From Niveispirillum fermenti (GTDB lineage Bacteria > Pseudomonadota > Alphaproteobacteria > Azospirillales > Azospirillaceae): a DNA stretch of 64,000 bases. The first letter of the stretch is position 1; the number at the start of each line of letters is the position of its first letter. The translations under genes and the position numbers were made by a program. Location of the stretch: positions 22,598 to 86,597 of the forward strand of contig NZ_JBLTXA010000018.1 of the NCBI RefSeq assembly GCF_048066175.1. Direction: 5' to 3'. Below are positions 25,720 through 34,673 of the stretch, in pieces. The notes beneath the pieces were generated by a model. It saw nothing but the letters and a program-made list of their open reading frames with translations, made no database searches and had not been told where the DNA came from.

Positions 25720-26139
25720 TCAGGCCTGCTGTGTCAGTTTGGCGATTTCCACCTGAGCCCGGAGGTCGATCTCGTCCAGAATCTCCGCAAGGCGCGGATC
25801 ATCCAGATCCTCACGCCGGCTTTGGACCATGCGCACCAGCTCGTGCAGTTTTTCCACGGGGAAGCGCCCGGTCAACAGGCCCAGGCGCAACTCGTCCAGC
25901 CGGTCCAGGATATCCTCACCCCGCGCCTGGGCCCGGCGCTTCTTGCCGGACAGGGCATCGTCCACTTCCTGCAGGGCGAAAAGGGGGTTGATGCCGGATG
26001 CCGATTGCGTTCCCGATGAACGGGACACGCCATCGTCCCCGTCCTCTCCCGGAATATGGCGCAGGAAATCGCCGCCGCCGCTACGGGTGGCTTTCTTGAC
26101 CTGGCCGGGACGGGCGGAGGCGGGACCCTCGATCTTCAT
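25720..26139 (-). CDS. fliX: Flagellar assembly regulator FliX
   Basis: The 139-residue protein starts at ATG 26139 ('MKIEGPASARPG') and matches the length and layout of FliX: a flexible N-terminus, then a helical C-terminal half ('FALQEVDDALSGKKRRAQARG' region, 'GEDILDRLDELRLGLLTG'). In Caulobacter FliX couples flagellar assembly to the sigma-54 activator FlbD. Its position, divergent from flgI, is the same as in other alphaproteobacteria, which supports the call. Confidence 0.88.
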   Translation of the reverse strand: MKIEGPASARPGQVKKATRSGGGDFLRHIPGEDGDDGVSRSSGTQSASGINPLFALQEVDDALSGKKRRAQARGEDILDRLDELRLGLLTGRFPVEKLHELVRMVQSRREDLDDPRLAEILDEIDLRAQVEIAKLTQQA

Positions 26140-26336
26140 GGCGTGGACGGTGGCTTTTCCTGCGGTCGGATGGCATCGCCATTCCCATATATGGGGACGC
26201 GGCTGCCGGTTGAATATAGGTATCACCCCAGCGCCTTCCCGTCCTAGGGCAATTTTTGCCCCGACGGATGGCCTGCCCCTTTGTACAGGCCGGCAGATAT
26301 TGATCCACCGGCCCGAAAGGCGTGCAATGCCGCCAT

Positions 26337-26352
26337 TGGCATGTTTCTCGCA
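26337..26352 (+). promoter_or_regulatory. Sigma-54-type promoter of flgI
   Basis: TGGCATGTTTCTCGCA has GG and GC separated by exactly ten bases, with TGGCA at -24 and a slightly weak -12 (TCGCA for TTGCA). It lies 65 nt before the flgI start. Confidence 0.55.
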
Positions 26353-26417
26353 TTCTGCTTGACCGACCGAGAAGGGACGAACTGTCCCCGAACCGAAGCC
26401 CCGAGCGACAGATCGGA

Positions 26418-27569
26418 ATGACGACCATGGTGACGCCCGCGAACAAAGCCAGGACCCGTATCGGCCGGATGGCCGCCGCCCTGCTGACGGCGCTGGTCCT
26501 GATGACCCCCGGCATGGCGCATGCGCAGAGCCGAATCAAGGACATCGCCGATGTCGAGGGCGTGCGCGACAACATGCTGATCGGCTATGGCCTGGTCGTC
26601 GGCCTGAACGGCACGGGCGACACCATCAACAATTCCCCCTTCACCGAACAGAGCCTGATCGGCATGCTGGAGCGGTTGGGTGTCAATGTCCGCGGCGACA
26701 CGATCCGCACCAAGAATGTCGCGGCCGTCATGGTCACAGCCACCCTTCCCCCCTTCACCTCGCAAGGGGCCCGCATCGATATCAGCGTGGCCGCCATGGC
26801 GGACGCCAAGAACCTCCAGGGCGGCACCCTGCTGGTGACGCCGCTGCTGGGCGCCGATGGCGAGGTCTATGCCGTGGCGCAGGGGGCCGTCGCCATATCC
26901 GGCTTTGCGGCGCAGGGGGCCGGCGCCTCCATCACCCGCGGGGTGCCGACCAGCGGCCGTATCGCCGGCGGCGCCATCGTGGAGCGCGAGATCGACTTCG
27001 CGCTGACCGACCTGCCCTATCTGCGCCTGTCCCTGCGCAACCCGGACTTCACGACCGCCGTGCGCGTCGCCGAGGCAATCAACACCAATTTCGGGCCACA
27101 GACGGCCCGCGCCACCGACCCGACTTCCATCCTCATCGACGTGCCGATGCCACGCAAGGCCGATCTTGTCAGCTTCCTGCGCGATGTCGAACAGTTGCGC
27201 GTGCAGCCCGACCAGATCGCCCGCGTCGTCATCGACGAGGCATCGGGTGTGATCGTGATGGGCGAGAATGTGCGCATCAGCACGGTGGCCATCGCCCAGG
27301 GCAACCTGACCATCCGCATCACCGAGACGCCGCAGGTGTCCCAGCCGGCCCCCCTCAGCCAGGGTGGACAGACCGTGGTCGTGCCGCGCACCGACATCCA
27401 GGTGGACGAAGGTGCCGACCGCAAGCTGGCCGTCATGCCGGCCGGGGTGTCGCTTCAGGAACTGGTGCATAACCTGAACGCGCTTGGCGTCGGCCCGCGT
27501 GATATGATCGCCATCCTTCAGTCCATCAAGGCGGCCGGTGCGCTGCAAGCTGAGATCGAGGTGATGTGA
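26418..27569 (+). CDS. flgI: Flagellar P-ring protein FlgI
   Basis: The 383-residue protein carries a signal peptide (hydrophobic run ending AHA-Q near residue 38) and the FlgI family opening 'SRIKDIADVEGVRDNMLIGY' followed by GLVVGLNGTGDT. It ends in 'LGVGPRDMIAILQSIKAAGAL'. It forms the periplasmic P ring around the rod. ATG 26418 is used; ATG 26427 would also leave a full signal peptide. It heads the flgI-flgJ-flgN-like operon behind a sigma-54 promoter. Confidence 0.96.
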   Translation: MTTMVTPANKARTRIGRMAAALLTALVLMTPGMAHAQSRIKDIADVEGVRDNMLIGYGLVVGLNGTGDTINNSPFTEQSLIGMLERLGVNVRGDTIRTKNVAAVMVTATLPPFTSQGARIDISVAAMADAKNLQGGTLLVTPLLGADGEVYAVAQGAVAISGFAAQGAGASITRGVPTSGRIAGGAIVEREIDFALTDLPYLRLSLRNPDFTTAVRVAEAINTNFGPQTARATDPTSILIDVPMPRKADLVSFLRDVEQLRVQPDQIARVVIDEASGVIVMGENVRISTVAIAQGNLTIRITETPQVSQPAPLSQGGQTVVVPRTDIQVDEGADRKLAVMPAGVSLQELVHNLNALGVGPRDMIAILQSIKAAGALQAEIEVM

Positions 27570-27919
27570 TGTCGGAAGTGAAGCTGTCCACCCCCGGTTT
27601 CGATATGCAGGCCCTGGCACAAAGCGGAGGGCTGAACAGGGCCACCGGCCAGGGCGGCAAGCCCGGCGTCCAGGACGTGGGCAAGGCGGCACAGGAATTC
27701 GAGGCCGTGTTCCTGTCGCAGATGCTGTCGCAGATGTGGCAGGGCGTGGAAGCCGATGACACGTTCGGCGGCGGCGAGGCAGAGAACACCTGGCGCGGCA
27801 TGATGGTCGAGGAATATGGCAAGCAGATCGCCCGGGCCGGTGGCCTGGGCCTCGCCGATCAGGTGATGGCGGAGATGATCCGCATGCAGGAACAATCAAC
27901 CAAGAAGGACACGCCATGA
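27569..27919 (+). CDS. flgJ: Rod-binding protein, FlgJ N-terminal domain only
   Basis: The 116-residue protein consists of the rod-binding domain ('AAQEFEAVFLSQMLSQMW', then 'WRGMMVEEYGKQIARAGGLG') without the peptidoglycan hydrolase domain found in enterobacterial FlgJ. A separate muramidase must therefore open the wall. The ATG overlaps the flgI stop as TGATG. Confidence 0.9.
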   Translation: MSEVKLSTPGFDMQALAQSGGLNRATGQGGKPGVQDVGKAAQEFEAVFLSQMLSQMWQGVEADDTFGGGEAENTWRGMMVEEYGKQIARAGGLGLADQVMAEMIRMQEQSTKKDTP

Positions 27920-28359
27920 CCACCGATCCCCGCGTGGCCACCCTGGTCCAGACCATGAGCCGCCTGACCGAGCTGTTCCAGGAGGAGAATGACGCCATCC
28001 GCCGCCGCGACATCCCGGCCCTGACCGTCGTGGCCGACAGGAAGCCGCTGGTCGTGCGCACCTATGAGGATTGCGTCCGTTCCTTCCGCGCCGAAGCGGA
28101 AAGCCTGCGCATGCTCAGCGACGAGTGCAAGCGCACCCTGAAGGAGGCCAGCGACCGGTTCGTGGACGCCACGCTGGAACATGCCCGGCTGGTCCGCGCG
28201 GCAACGCAGGTCACGCAATCCACCGTCAACACCCTGGTCAACGCCATCAACAAGGCCCGTGCCGACGATGGCATGTATACGCGCCGCGGCGGTGCGGTGA
28301 TGCCGGCCGCCTATACCCGCAAGGGCGCACCGTCGATGGCGTACAACCGCTCCTTCTGA
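27916..28359 (+). CDS. FlgN-like flagellar export chaperone
   Basis: The 147-residue protein starts in an ATGA overlap with flgJ. Residues 1-115 form a long helical region ('MSRLTELFQEENDAIRRRD', 'RTLKEASDRFVDATLEHARL') typical of FlgN chaperones for hook-associated proteins, followed by a basic tail. The family call rests on helical pattern, length and operon position more than on a strong motif. Confidence 0.7.
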   Translation: MTTDPRVATLVQTMSRLTELFQEENDAIRRRDIPALTVVADRKPLVVRTYEDCVRSFRAEAESLRMLSDECKRTLKEASDRFVDATLEHARLVRAATQVTQSTVNTLVNAINKARADDGMYTRRGGAVMPAAYTRKGAPSMAYNRSF

Positions 28360-28582
28360 TCTACCCGCGCTGCGGTGTCATTTCCTTGAACGGACGGCGG
28401 CCGGATCGGCCGACCGTGCAGTCCCCCCTTACCCGCGCAACGGGCGGTGGGGTGAGTGCGTGCAACGCCATCAACGACAAGGCCGCCGGACCCGGCAAGG
28501 CTTGCCCTCGCCACCGGGCAGCTTCTGCCGGCCGACACTGCCGGAAGGTCCCGTGAATGCCGCAGAATCCAAGGGGTTTCTG

Positions 28583-28600
28583 TTGGCACGATAGATGCTT
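28583..28600 (+). promoter_or_regulatory. Sigma-54 promoter of fliK
   Basis: TTGGCACGATAGATGCTT agrees with the sigma-54 consensus at nearly all positions (TGGCACG and TGC with GG-N10-GC spacing) and lies 35 nt before the fliK start. It makes fliK-flgD a separate unit from flgI-flgJ. The rest of the 275-bp gap holds nothing else evident. Confidence 0.8.
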
Positions 28601-28634
28601 GGTCCCCTTGGTTTCCAGCGCAGGAGCACCATTC

Positions 28635-30737
28635 ATGGACATCTTTGCCCTTCCCGCATCGTCGGCGGCCTCTCCCACGGCCCTGTCCATCGGCGGCGCC
28701 GGCCTGACGGCTGACGGTCTGCGCGGGGACGGGCAGGAGGCGTCGGACCGCTTCAACCAGTTGCTGGCCAATTTCCTGAACCTGACGGGTAGCGCGGGCG
28801 GCGGGTCTCTTGACGCGGCACGGACCGACGGGATGGAGAATGCCGGCGGCGCGCCGATGCTGATGGCCGGCACAGCCTTGCGCTCTCCAGGCGGCGGCAT
28901 CCTGCAGAACGGCCGCCCCCTGGGCGAAGCATCGCAGCGCTGGGGCCAGTCCGGCCTGTTCCTGATGGATGGCGGCATGCTGGCCGGGCAGGAAATGAGC
29001 GAGGAGGTCACCGCCTTCCTCAATGAACTGGCCACGGCCTTCAAGACACCGGAAGCCGGCGAGGAGGTCGAGGACACGGATGCCGCGGGCGCCGCCAACG
29101 GTGAGGGTGACGGATCGGCCGGGACACCGGTCGTGGCGGACCCGGCGGCGGCGCTGGTGATGACCGGGGCGATGACGCAAAGCGACGCGGCCACAGCGCT
29201 GGCCCTGCTGCAAGGGGATGTGACAACGCAACCTGGGCCCGGAAAGGATGTCACGCCTGCCGCCATTGACGGCCGGCCGGCCCCGGTGATCCCCACCTTG
29301 CGGCCCGACAGCATCCCAAGCCGGCTGGGCACACCCATGCCGGCCGAGGGCGCCGGTCTCGCACCGGGCCTTCAGGCCGGGGCGGCGCCATCTTCCCCCG
29401 CACCCCACGGCCAGACCACCGCACCGGTCATCCCCCGTGTGCAAGGTATGGCCGCCGGCAGCGAGGGTCCGGACACCACCATGGCCACTGGGGACCCCAT
29501 GCAGCCGGAGAACGGGACGCCCGGCGTACCGGTCACACAAACCATCGCCGGAACGACCCTGGAAACCGGTGCGCCGGCACCCGGCACCCATATGCCGACA
29601 TCGGCCGGCCCCGCCCTGTCAGCCACGGCTGGCCATGGCACCGCCACGGCCAAACATGTGCCGGGCACCACGGATGCCGGCATGGCGATCCCGCCCGCAA
29701 CCGCTACGCCTTCCGATGACAGGGCCGACGAACCGGCCGGCAGCACCACCGTGATGGCGGGAGAGACGGAAGGCACGCAAGCCCCGTCCCCCGTTCGCAA
29801 GGAGGGTGCGCACGCCCCTTCCCATGAGGCGGGCCAGCCCCTGACGGTCACCGCCAGACCGGCAGCGGCCCAGGCCGAAGGGGATGTGACCCCCGCGACG
29901 GTGGAAATCGAGCCCGCGGCCAGCGTCGATGAGGCTGAAACCCACGGGGTGACCAACCAGCGCATGCTGGCCCCGCTGCATGTCAAGGATGATGCGGAGG
30001 CGGCCGACAAGGCCGGCCTGGCAGGCGCGGCACAAAATGCCGGGCAAAATCAGGTCCAGCCCCGACCGGACCAGAATGGCCCGGCCCCGGACCGGACGGC
30101 AGACAATCTGCTGGTCCGGGCGGTGGGTGCGGCGACGGACAGCGCAAACAGCGGCACTGCCGGTAGTGATGGCCACCCGGATAGCGGTTCGGGCATGGCC
30201 GATACGGCAGACGCCACCCCCACCAACCTCCATGCTGCCGACCCCGGCAAGGCGCAGGGCCCCGACTTCGCCCAGTCGCTGCGCGCCACCACCGCCCCGC
30301 ACCGCCCCGGCGTCTATATGCCCCCCACGCAGCAGATGGCCATCCAGGTCCAGCGGGCCGTCCAGGACGGGACAGACCGGCTGTCCATCCAGCTTCGCCC
30401 CCTCGATCTGGGTCGCATCGATGTCCAGCTTGAGATCGGCGCCGAAGGCCGCCTGCGGGCCAAGGTGATCGCGGAAAGCCCGCAGACCCTGGAAATGCTG
30501 CAAAAGGATGTGAAAGACCTTGTGAAATCCCTGCAGGAAGCCGGCCTGACGGCGGACCAGGACAGCCTGTCCTTCTCCCTGCACGATCAGGGTGAACAGG
30601 CCCAGGAACGCCAGCGCGACCAGAATGACGGTCCGGCTGGCACGGTAGTTGCTTCTGTTGAAGCAGAGGAACAGGACCCGGCAATAATCGCCCAGACCCA
30701 GATTCTGGAACTGGGGCGGTTGGATGTCAGGGTTTGA
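28635..30737 (+). CDS. fliK: Flagellar hook-length control protein FliK
   Basis: The 700-residue protein starts at ATG 28635 with CAGGAG upstream. Residues about 80-560 are low-complexity, rich in Ala, Pro, Gly and Thr, the flexible ruler typical of FliK. The conserved Flg_hook domain lies near residues 565-665 ('RLSIQLRPLDLGRIDVQLE', then 'ETLEMLQKDVKDL'-like helix) and switches export specificity through FlhB. Its length is large for the family, which could mean a long hook. Confidence 0.92.
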   Translation: MDIFALPASSAASPTALSIGGAGLTADGLRGDGQEASDRFNQLLANFLNLTGSAGGGSLDAARTDGMENAGGAPMLMAGTALRSPGGGILQNGRPLGEASQRWGQSGLFLMDGGMLAGQEMSEEVTAFLNELATAFKTPEAGEEVEDTDAAGAANGEGDGSAGTPVVADPAAALVMTGAMTQSDAATALALLQGDVTTQPGPGKDVTPAAIDGRPAPVIPTLRPDSIPSRLGTPMPAEGAGLAPGLQAGAAPSSPAPHGQTTAPVIPRVQGMAAGSEGPDTTMATGDPMQPENGTPGVPVTQTIAGTTLETGAPAPGTHMPTSAGPALSATAGHGTATAKHVPGTTDAGMAIPPATATPSDDRADEPAGSTTVMAGETEGTQAPSPVRKEGAHAPSHEAGQPLTVTARPAAAQAEGDVTPATVEIEPAASVDEAETHGVTNQRMLAPLHVKDDAEAADKAGLAGAAQNAGQNQVQPRPDQNGPAPDRTADNLLVRAVGAATDSANSGTAGSDGHPDSGSGMADTADATPTNLHAADPGKAQGPDFAQSLRATTAPHRPGVYMPPTQQMAIQVQRAVQDGTDRLSIQLRPLDLGRIDVQLEIGAEGRLRAKVIAESPQTLEMLQKDVKDLVKSLQEAGLTADQDSLSFSLHDQGEQAQERQRDQNDGPAGTVVASVEAEEQDPAIIAQTQILELGRLDVRV

Positions 30738-30765
30738 TCAGCACCCTTGACGGGAAGGCCCTGCC

Positions 30766-31431
30766 ATGTCGATCTCCGGCGTCAACAACAACACCAATAC
30801 GGGGGCGAACAATGCCGGACAGTCGGCATTCAGTTCGCTCACATCCAATTATGAAACATTCCTGACGCTGCTGACCTCGCAGCTCAAGAACCAGGACCCG
30901 CTGCAGCCGACCGACACGGCGGAATTCACCAAGCAGCTTGTCCAATATTCACAGGTCGAGCAGCAAATCCAGTCCAACCAGAAACTGGACAATATTCTGG
31001 GCGCCATCAACAATAGCGAAATCAATCAGTCATTGAGCTATATGGGGCGCATGGTGGAGGTGCAGTCCAACGGCGTGCCTCTGCAGGATGGATCAGCGAA
31101 GATGAATGTCTCCACCGATGTGCCGGCCGCCACCTCCGTCATGGAAATTTCCGACGGCAAGACCGGCAAGGTGGTTCGCACCCTGACCCTGACCAAGACA
31201 GCCGGCACGCAGGAAGTCGTCTGGGACGGCAAGAATGAAAGTGGCGAGCAGATGAAGGATGGTGCCTACAAGGTGGAGGTGAAGGCCACCGATGCCAACG
31301 GCAAGGCCGTCAATTCCGTCGTCATGTCCTTCGGTCGCGTTACGGGTGTCGATATGACGGCGGGCAAGCCCTATCTGGCACTGGGTGAGATGTATGTCAC
31401 CACTGACAATGTTCTTTCCGTCGCCCCTTGA
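30766..31431 (+). CDS. flgD: Hook-cap protein FlgD
   Basis: The 221-residue protein has the N-terminal FlgD signature 'YETFLTLLTSQLKNQDPLQP' split across residues 30-50, then 'TKQLVQYSQVEQQIQSN', and C-terminal FlgD Ig-like/Tudor regions ('VVWDGKNESGEQMKDGAY'). It caps the growing hook and is lost at completion. It lies 28 nt after fliK. Confidence 0.95.
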   Translation: MSISGVNNNTNTGANNAGQSAFSSLTSNYETFLTLLTSQLKNQDPLQPTDTAEFTKQLVQYSQVEQQIQSNQKLDNILGAINNSEINQSLSYMGRMVEVQSNGVPLQDGSAKMNVSTDVPAATSVMEISDGKTGKVVRTLTLTKTAGTQEVVWDGKNESGEQMKDGAYKVEVKATDANGKAVNSVVMSFGRVTGVDMTAGKPYLALGEMYVTTDNVLSVAP

Positions 31432-31538
31432 TGGATAGAATGATCGCAAATGTATGCTTTCCGCATTGCCTTCACTGTTTCTTAAAGGTGGTTGGCCTAT
31501 CGATGACTGAACACCAGTGATCGGAGGTAAGATCCACC

Positions 31539-31853
31539 ATGAAACCCCTCAACAAGGCCGCGACGACACGTCTGCGCGCAGAGTCGGGCGGCGAGGTGGC
31601 CAAGATTGAGGCGGGCAGCGACCGCCTGACCCTGGACGACCTGCCCCCCCCGGATACCCGCCGCTGGGTCATGCGGCGCAAGGCCGAGGTGGTCGCGGGC
31701 GTGCGCGCGGGATTGTTGAGCGTCGCGGACGCCTGCCAGCGTTACGGCCTGTCGGAAGAGGAATTCAATTCCTGGCAGGAAACCATCGACCGGCATGGCG
31801 TGCAGGCCCTGCGCGTCACCCGCCTGCAGGATTATCGCCGGCGGCCATTCTGA
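31539..31853 (+). CDS. sciP: CtrA inhibitor SciP (DUF1153)
   Basis: The 104-residue protein contains the SciP/DUF1153 helix-turn-helix: 'LPPPDTRRWVMRRKAEVV' followed by GLLSVADACQRYGLSEEEF and 'WQETIDRHGVQALRVTRLQ'. In Caulobacter SciP binds CtrA and blocks activation of CtrA-dependent promoters, including flagellar ones. Placement right after fliK-flgD is the same as in relatives. GGAGG precedes the ATG. It links flagellar expression to the cell cycle. Confidence 0.93.
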   Translation: MKPLNKAATTRLRAESGGEVAKIEAGSDRLTLDDLPPPDTRRWVMRRKAEVVAGVRAGLLSVADACQRYGLSEEEFNSWQETIDRHGVQALRVTRLQDYRRRPF

Positions 31854-31945
31854 AGCGGTTCCGGGGCGGCGCGGCGCACCTTCTTTCTGGTTCGCGTGAT
31901 GCCGCCCTCCCCGTTGACGGGGGCATCCCACCATACGGCGGGCGT

Positions 31946-33151
31946 TCAGCGCAGATTATCGGCGACGCTGTGCAGTCCCTGGGCGCGCAGCAGTTCCTGG
32001 CGCTGTCGCAGACGGCGGCGTTCGACCGATTTATGGGTGCTGTCCCCGCCCAGGATGGTTCCGTCATCCCCCGTCAGCGACGCGACGAGTTGATCCAGCA
32101 ATGCCCCTTCCTGATCCGGGGCCCGCTGGTCCAGGGGGCGGTCACTGCCGATCTCGCGCAGCAGGCGTTCCGCCAGCGCGCCCTGACTTTGCGGCAGATG
32201 CCCCTGCCGGATCAATTCCGCGATCATTCGCAGGGACGGGTTCGTCAGCCGCTCCACCGCCGCCTTGCGGCAGAGTATCACGGCCCCCATCTGCATCAGG
32301 GCCGTGCCCAGATTGGGGTTTGGTGCGAACAATTCCTGCACGACAGTGGCAAATGACAGCATGTCGGCCAGGATGGCATCCACCTGCCGGACCAGCCCGT
32401 TTTCCAGATTCTGCTGTGCCACTGCGGCCAGCACCTCCACCTTTGCCAGCAGCGACCGCTGTTCGAACAGCCAGACGCTGATCAGGGCGGCCAGCACATA
32501 ATCGTGATGGTCCATCCCGACCTTGTCCAGGATGAAGCCGCTGAGCGGGCCCAGGTCGCCACCCTTGCAATCAGGATAGCCGGCGCGTTCGGCGGCAAAG
32601 GCACGGGCCTTCTGCTGGGCCTGCGTGACCAGCCCGTCCAGCACCTGCAGCCGTTCCTTCGCGGGTACGCCCATGGTGCCGGCCTGGGCCGCGGCCACCC
32701 GGTGCAGGCCGGCATTGACCAGCCCCTGCACCTCGCCCAACTTGCGCAAATGGCTGTAACTATGCAGCAATTCCGTCGGGGACAGGTTGACCCGTGTCAG
32801 ATAGTCACGCAGCACCTGCCCGATGGTGCGGCGCCCGTCGGCCGTGAAAAGATCATCCACGGTCCGGCACAACGCCACCTCCCCGAAGGGGGTCAGCACG
32901 GTCAGGGGCTTGTCCTTCGGCGGATTGGCCGTCGCCTCATAAACCACGGTTTCCGAGCTGACCAGGCTGGACAGGGTGCGATGGCGCACCACCTTCACGC
33001 CCAGCGTCTTGCCCGTCATCAACAGGTGGCGCGCCTCGTCGATGGCGTCCTTTTCATCGTCGCATAAGACATGCAACTGCCACCGGCCTTCCTTCTGAAG
33101 GAAGACCTCGTAGGTCCGCTTCCTGTCCCAGAAGCTCACCCCGAAAAGCAT
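31946..33151 (-). CDS. Conserved protein of unknown function (401 aa)
   Basis: The start is taken at ATG 33151 ('MLFGVSFWDRKRTYEVFLQK') because GGGG lies 8 nt upstream; an ATG at 33178 adds nine residues. No transmembrane segment or signal peptide is seen. The N-terminal 130 residues are mixed alpha/beta and the remainder is strongly helical, with a basic C-terminal tail. I do not recognise the family. It lies between sciP (convergent) and der (same strand, 85-nt gap), so a flagellar or a ribosome-linked role are both open. Confidence 0.8.
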   Translation of the reverse strand: MLFGVSFWDRKRTYEVFLQKEGRWQLHVLCDDEKDAIDEARHLLMTGKTLGVKVVRHRTLSSLVSSETVVYEATANPPKDKPLTVLTPFGEVALCRTVDDLFTADGRRTIGQVLRDYLTRVNLSPTELLHSYSHLRKLGEVQGLVNAGLHRVAAAQAGTMGVPAKERLQVLDGLVTQAQQKARAFAAERAGYPDCKGGDLGPLSGFILDKVGMDHHDYVLAALISVWLFEQRSLLAKVEVLAAVAQQNLENGLVRQVDAILADMLSFATVVQELFAPNPNLGTALMQMGAVILCRKAAVERLTNPSLRMIAELIRQGHLPQSQGALAERLLREIGSDRPLDQRAPDQEGALLDQLVASLTGDDGTILGGDSTHKSVERRRLRQRQELLRAQGLHSVADNLR

Positions 33152-33236
33152 CGACGACACCCCTACCCAATCAGGCATAGTCTAATGGGGTAATGGCCTT
33201 TCGCCAACACTTCTCGCAACGGTCACGAAGGTATGT

Positions 33237-34661
33237 TCAGTCGAAGGGATTGCTGCTGCTGCCCTTGCGCAACAGCATGCGGATCGGCACACCGGGCAGA
33301 TCGAAGCTGTCGCGCAGCCCGTTGACCAGATAACGGGCGTAATTCTCCGGCAGATCGACCGGCTTGCTGACGAACAGGGCGAACGTCGGCGGCCGGCTTT
33401 TCACCTGGGTCATATAGCGGATCTTCAGACGGCGGCCATCGACCAGCGGCGGCGGATGGCTTTCCGTCATGCCCATCAGCCAGCGGTTCAGCTGAGAGGT
33501 GGGGATGCGGCGGTTCCACAGGCCATAGGCCGTCACCACCGTGTCCAGCAACTCCTCCAGCCGCTGTCCCTTCAGCGCGGAGATGGTGACCGTGGGAATG
33601 CCCTTGACCTGCGGCAGGGAGGTCTGCAACCGGTCGGAAAGCCGGCGCAGCGCGGCATTCTTGTCGGCCACGGCGTCCCACTTGTTCAGGGCGATGACCA
33701 GGGCACGCCCCTCTTCCACCACCAAGCGCGCGATGGTCAGATCCTGCTTGTCCAGGATGCCGTCGGCATCCAGCACCAGAACCACGACATGGGCCATGCG
33801 GATGACGCGCAGCGTGTCCTGGTTGGCCAGCTTCTCCAGCTTGCCATCGACCTTCGCACGCTTGCGCAGGCCGGCCGTGTCGACCAGACGGATCGGACGG
33901 CCCTTCCATTCCCATTCCACCGCGATGGCGTCACGGGTCATTCCGGCCTCGGGCCCGGTCAGGACCCGCTCCTCCCGCACCAGCGCGTTCAGCAGCGTGG
34001 ACTTGCCCACGTTCGGGCGGCCGACAATGGCAAGCTGGAGGGCCTTGGCCTCCTCCTCGGCGGCGGCGGCCTCCGCAGCCTCCTCGTCATCGGCCGCGAA
34101 GAAGGTGTCGGCCTCGGCCGCATCGGCAGCGTCCTGCTCCTCCTCGTCCTCCTTCGGCATGAAGGGTTCCAGCGCCTCGACCAGATCGGCCATGCCTTCC
34201 CCATGTTCGGCGGAAAGCGGAACGGGCTCACCCAGGCCAAGTTCAAAGGCTTCGAGCAGGCCAGGGCGGCCGGCGACACCCTCGCACTTGTTGGCGACCA
34301 GGATGGTCGGCTTGCCGGCCTTGCGCAGCCAGGCCGCGAAATGCCGGTCCATGGCCGTGATGCCGGCGCGGGCATCGACCAGGAACAGGGCCACGTCGGC
34401 CCTTTCGATGGCGCGTTCGGTCTGCTGGCGCATCCGCGCCTCCAGACTATTGTCGAACACATCCTCCAGCCCGGCCGTATCGACCACGGTGAACTCCAGC
34501 CCGCCCACGCGCCCGTCGGCGGCGCGCCAGTCGCGCGTCACGCCGGGCGTATCGTCCACCAGCGCGATCTTCTTGCCGACCAGCCGGTTGAACAGGGTGG
34601 ACTTGCCGACATTCGGTCGCCCGATGATGGCGACCGTCAGTCGGTGCGTGGCCTTGATCAC
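33237..34661 (-). CDS. der: Ribosome-assembly GTPase Der (EngA)
   Basis: The 474-residue protein has two G domains in tandem, with GRPNVGKSTLFNRL near residue 14 and GRPNVGKSTLLNAL near residue 214, DTPG/DTAGL G3 motifs and NKCEG/NKWDA G4 motifs, then a C-terminal KH-like domain (from about 390). An acidic Glu/Asp/Ala-rich linker (about residues 165-205) joins the G domains and is long. It acts in 50S subunit maturation. It follows bamB by 12 nt. Confidence 0.97.
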   Translation of the reverse strand: MIKATHRLTVAIIGRPNVGKSTLFNRLVGKKIALVDDTPGVTRDWRAADGRVGGLEFTVVDTAGLEDVFDNSLEARMRQQTERAIERADVALFLVDARAGITAMDRHFAAWLRKAGKPTILVANKCEGVAGRPGLLEAFELGLGEPVPLSAEHGEGMADLVEALEPFMPKEDEEEQDAADAAEADTFFAADDEEAAEAAAAEEEAKALQLAIVGRPNVGKSTLLNALVREERVLTGPEAGMTRDAIAVEWEWKGRPIRLVDTAGLRKRAKVDGKLEKLANQDTLRVIRMAHVVVLVLDADGILDKQDLTIARLVVEEGRALVIALNKWDAVADKNAALRRLSDRLQTSLPQVKGIPTVTISALKGQRLEELLDTVVTAYGLWNRRIPTSQLNRWLMGMTESHPPPLVDGRRLKIRYMTQVKSRPPTFALFVSKPVDLPENYARYLVNGLRDSFDLPGVPIRMLLRKGSSSNPFD

Positions 34662-34673
34662 TCTAATACTCCG

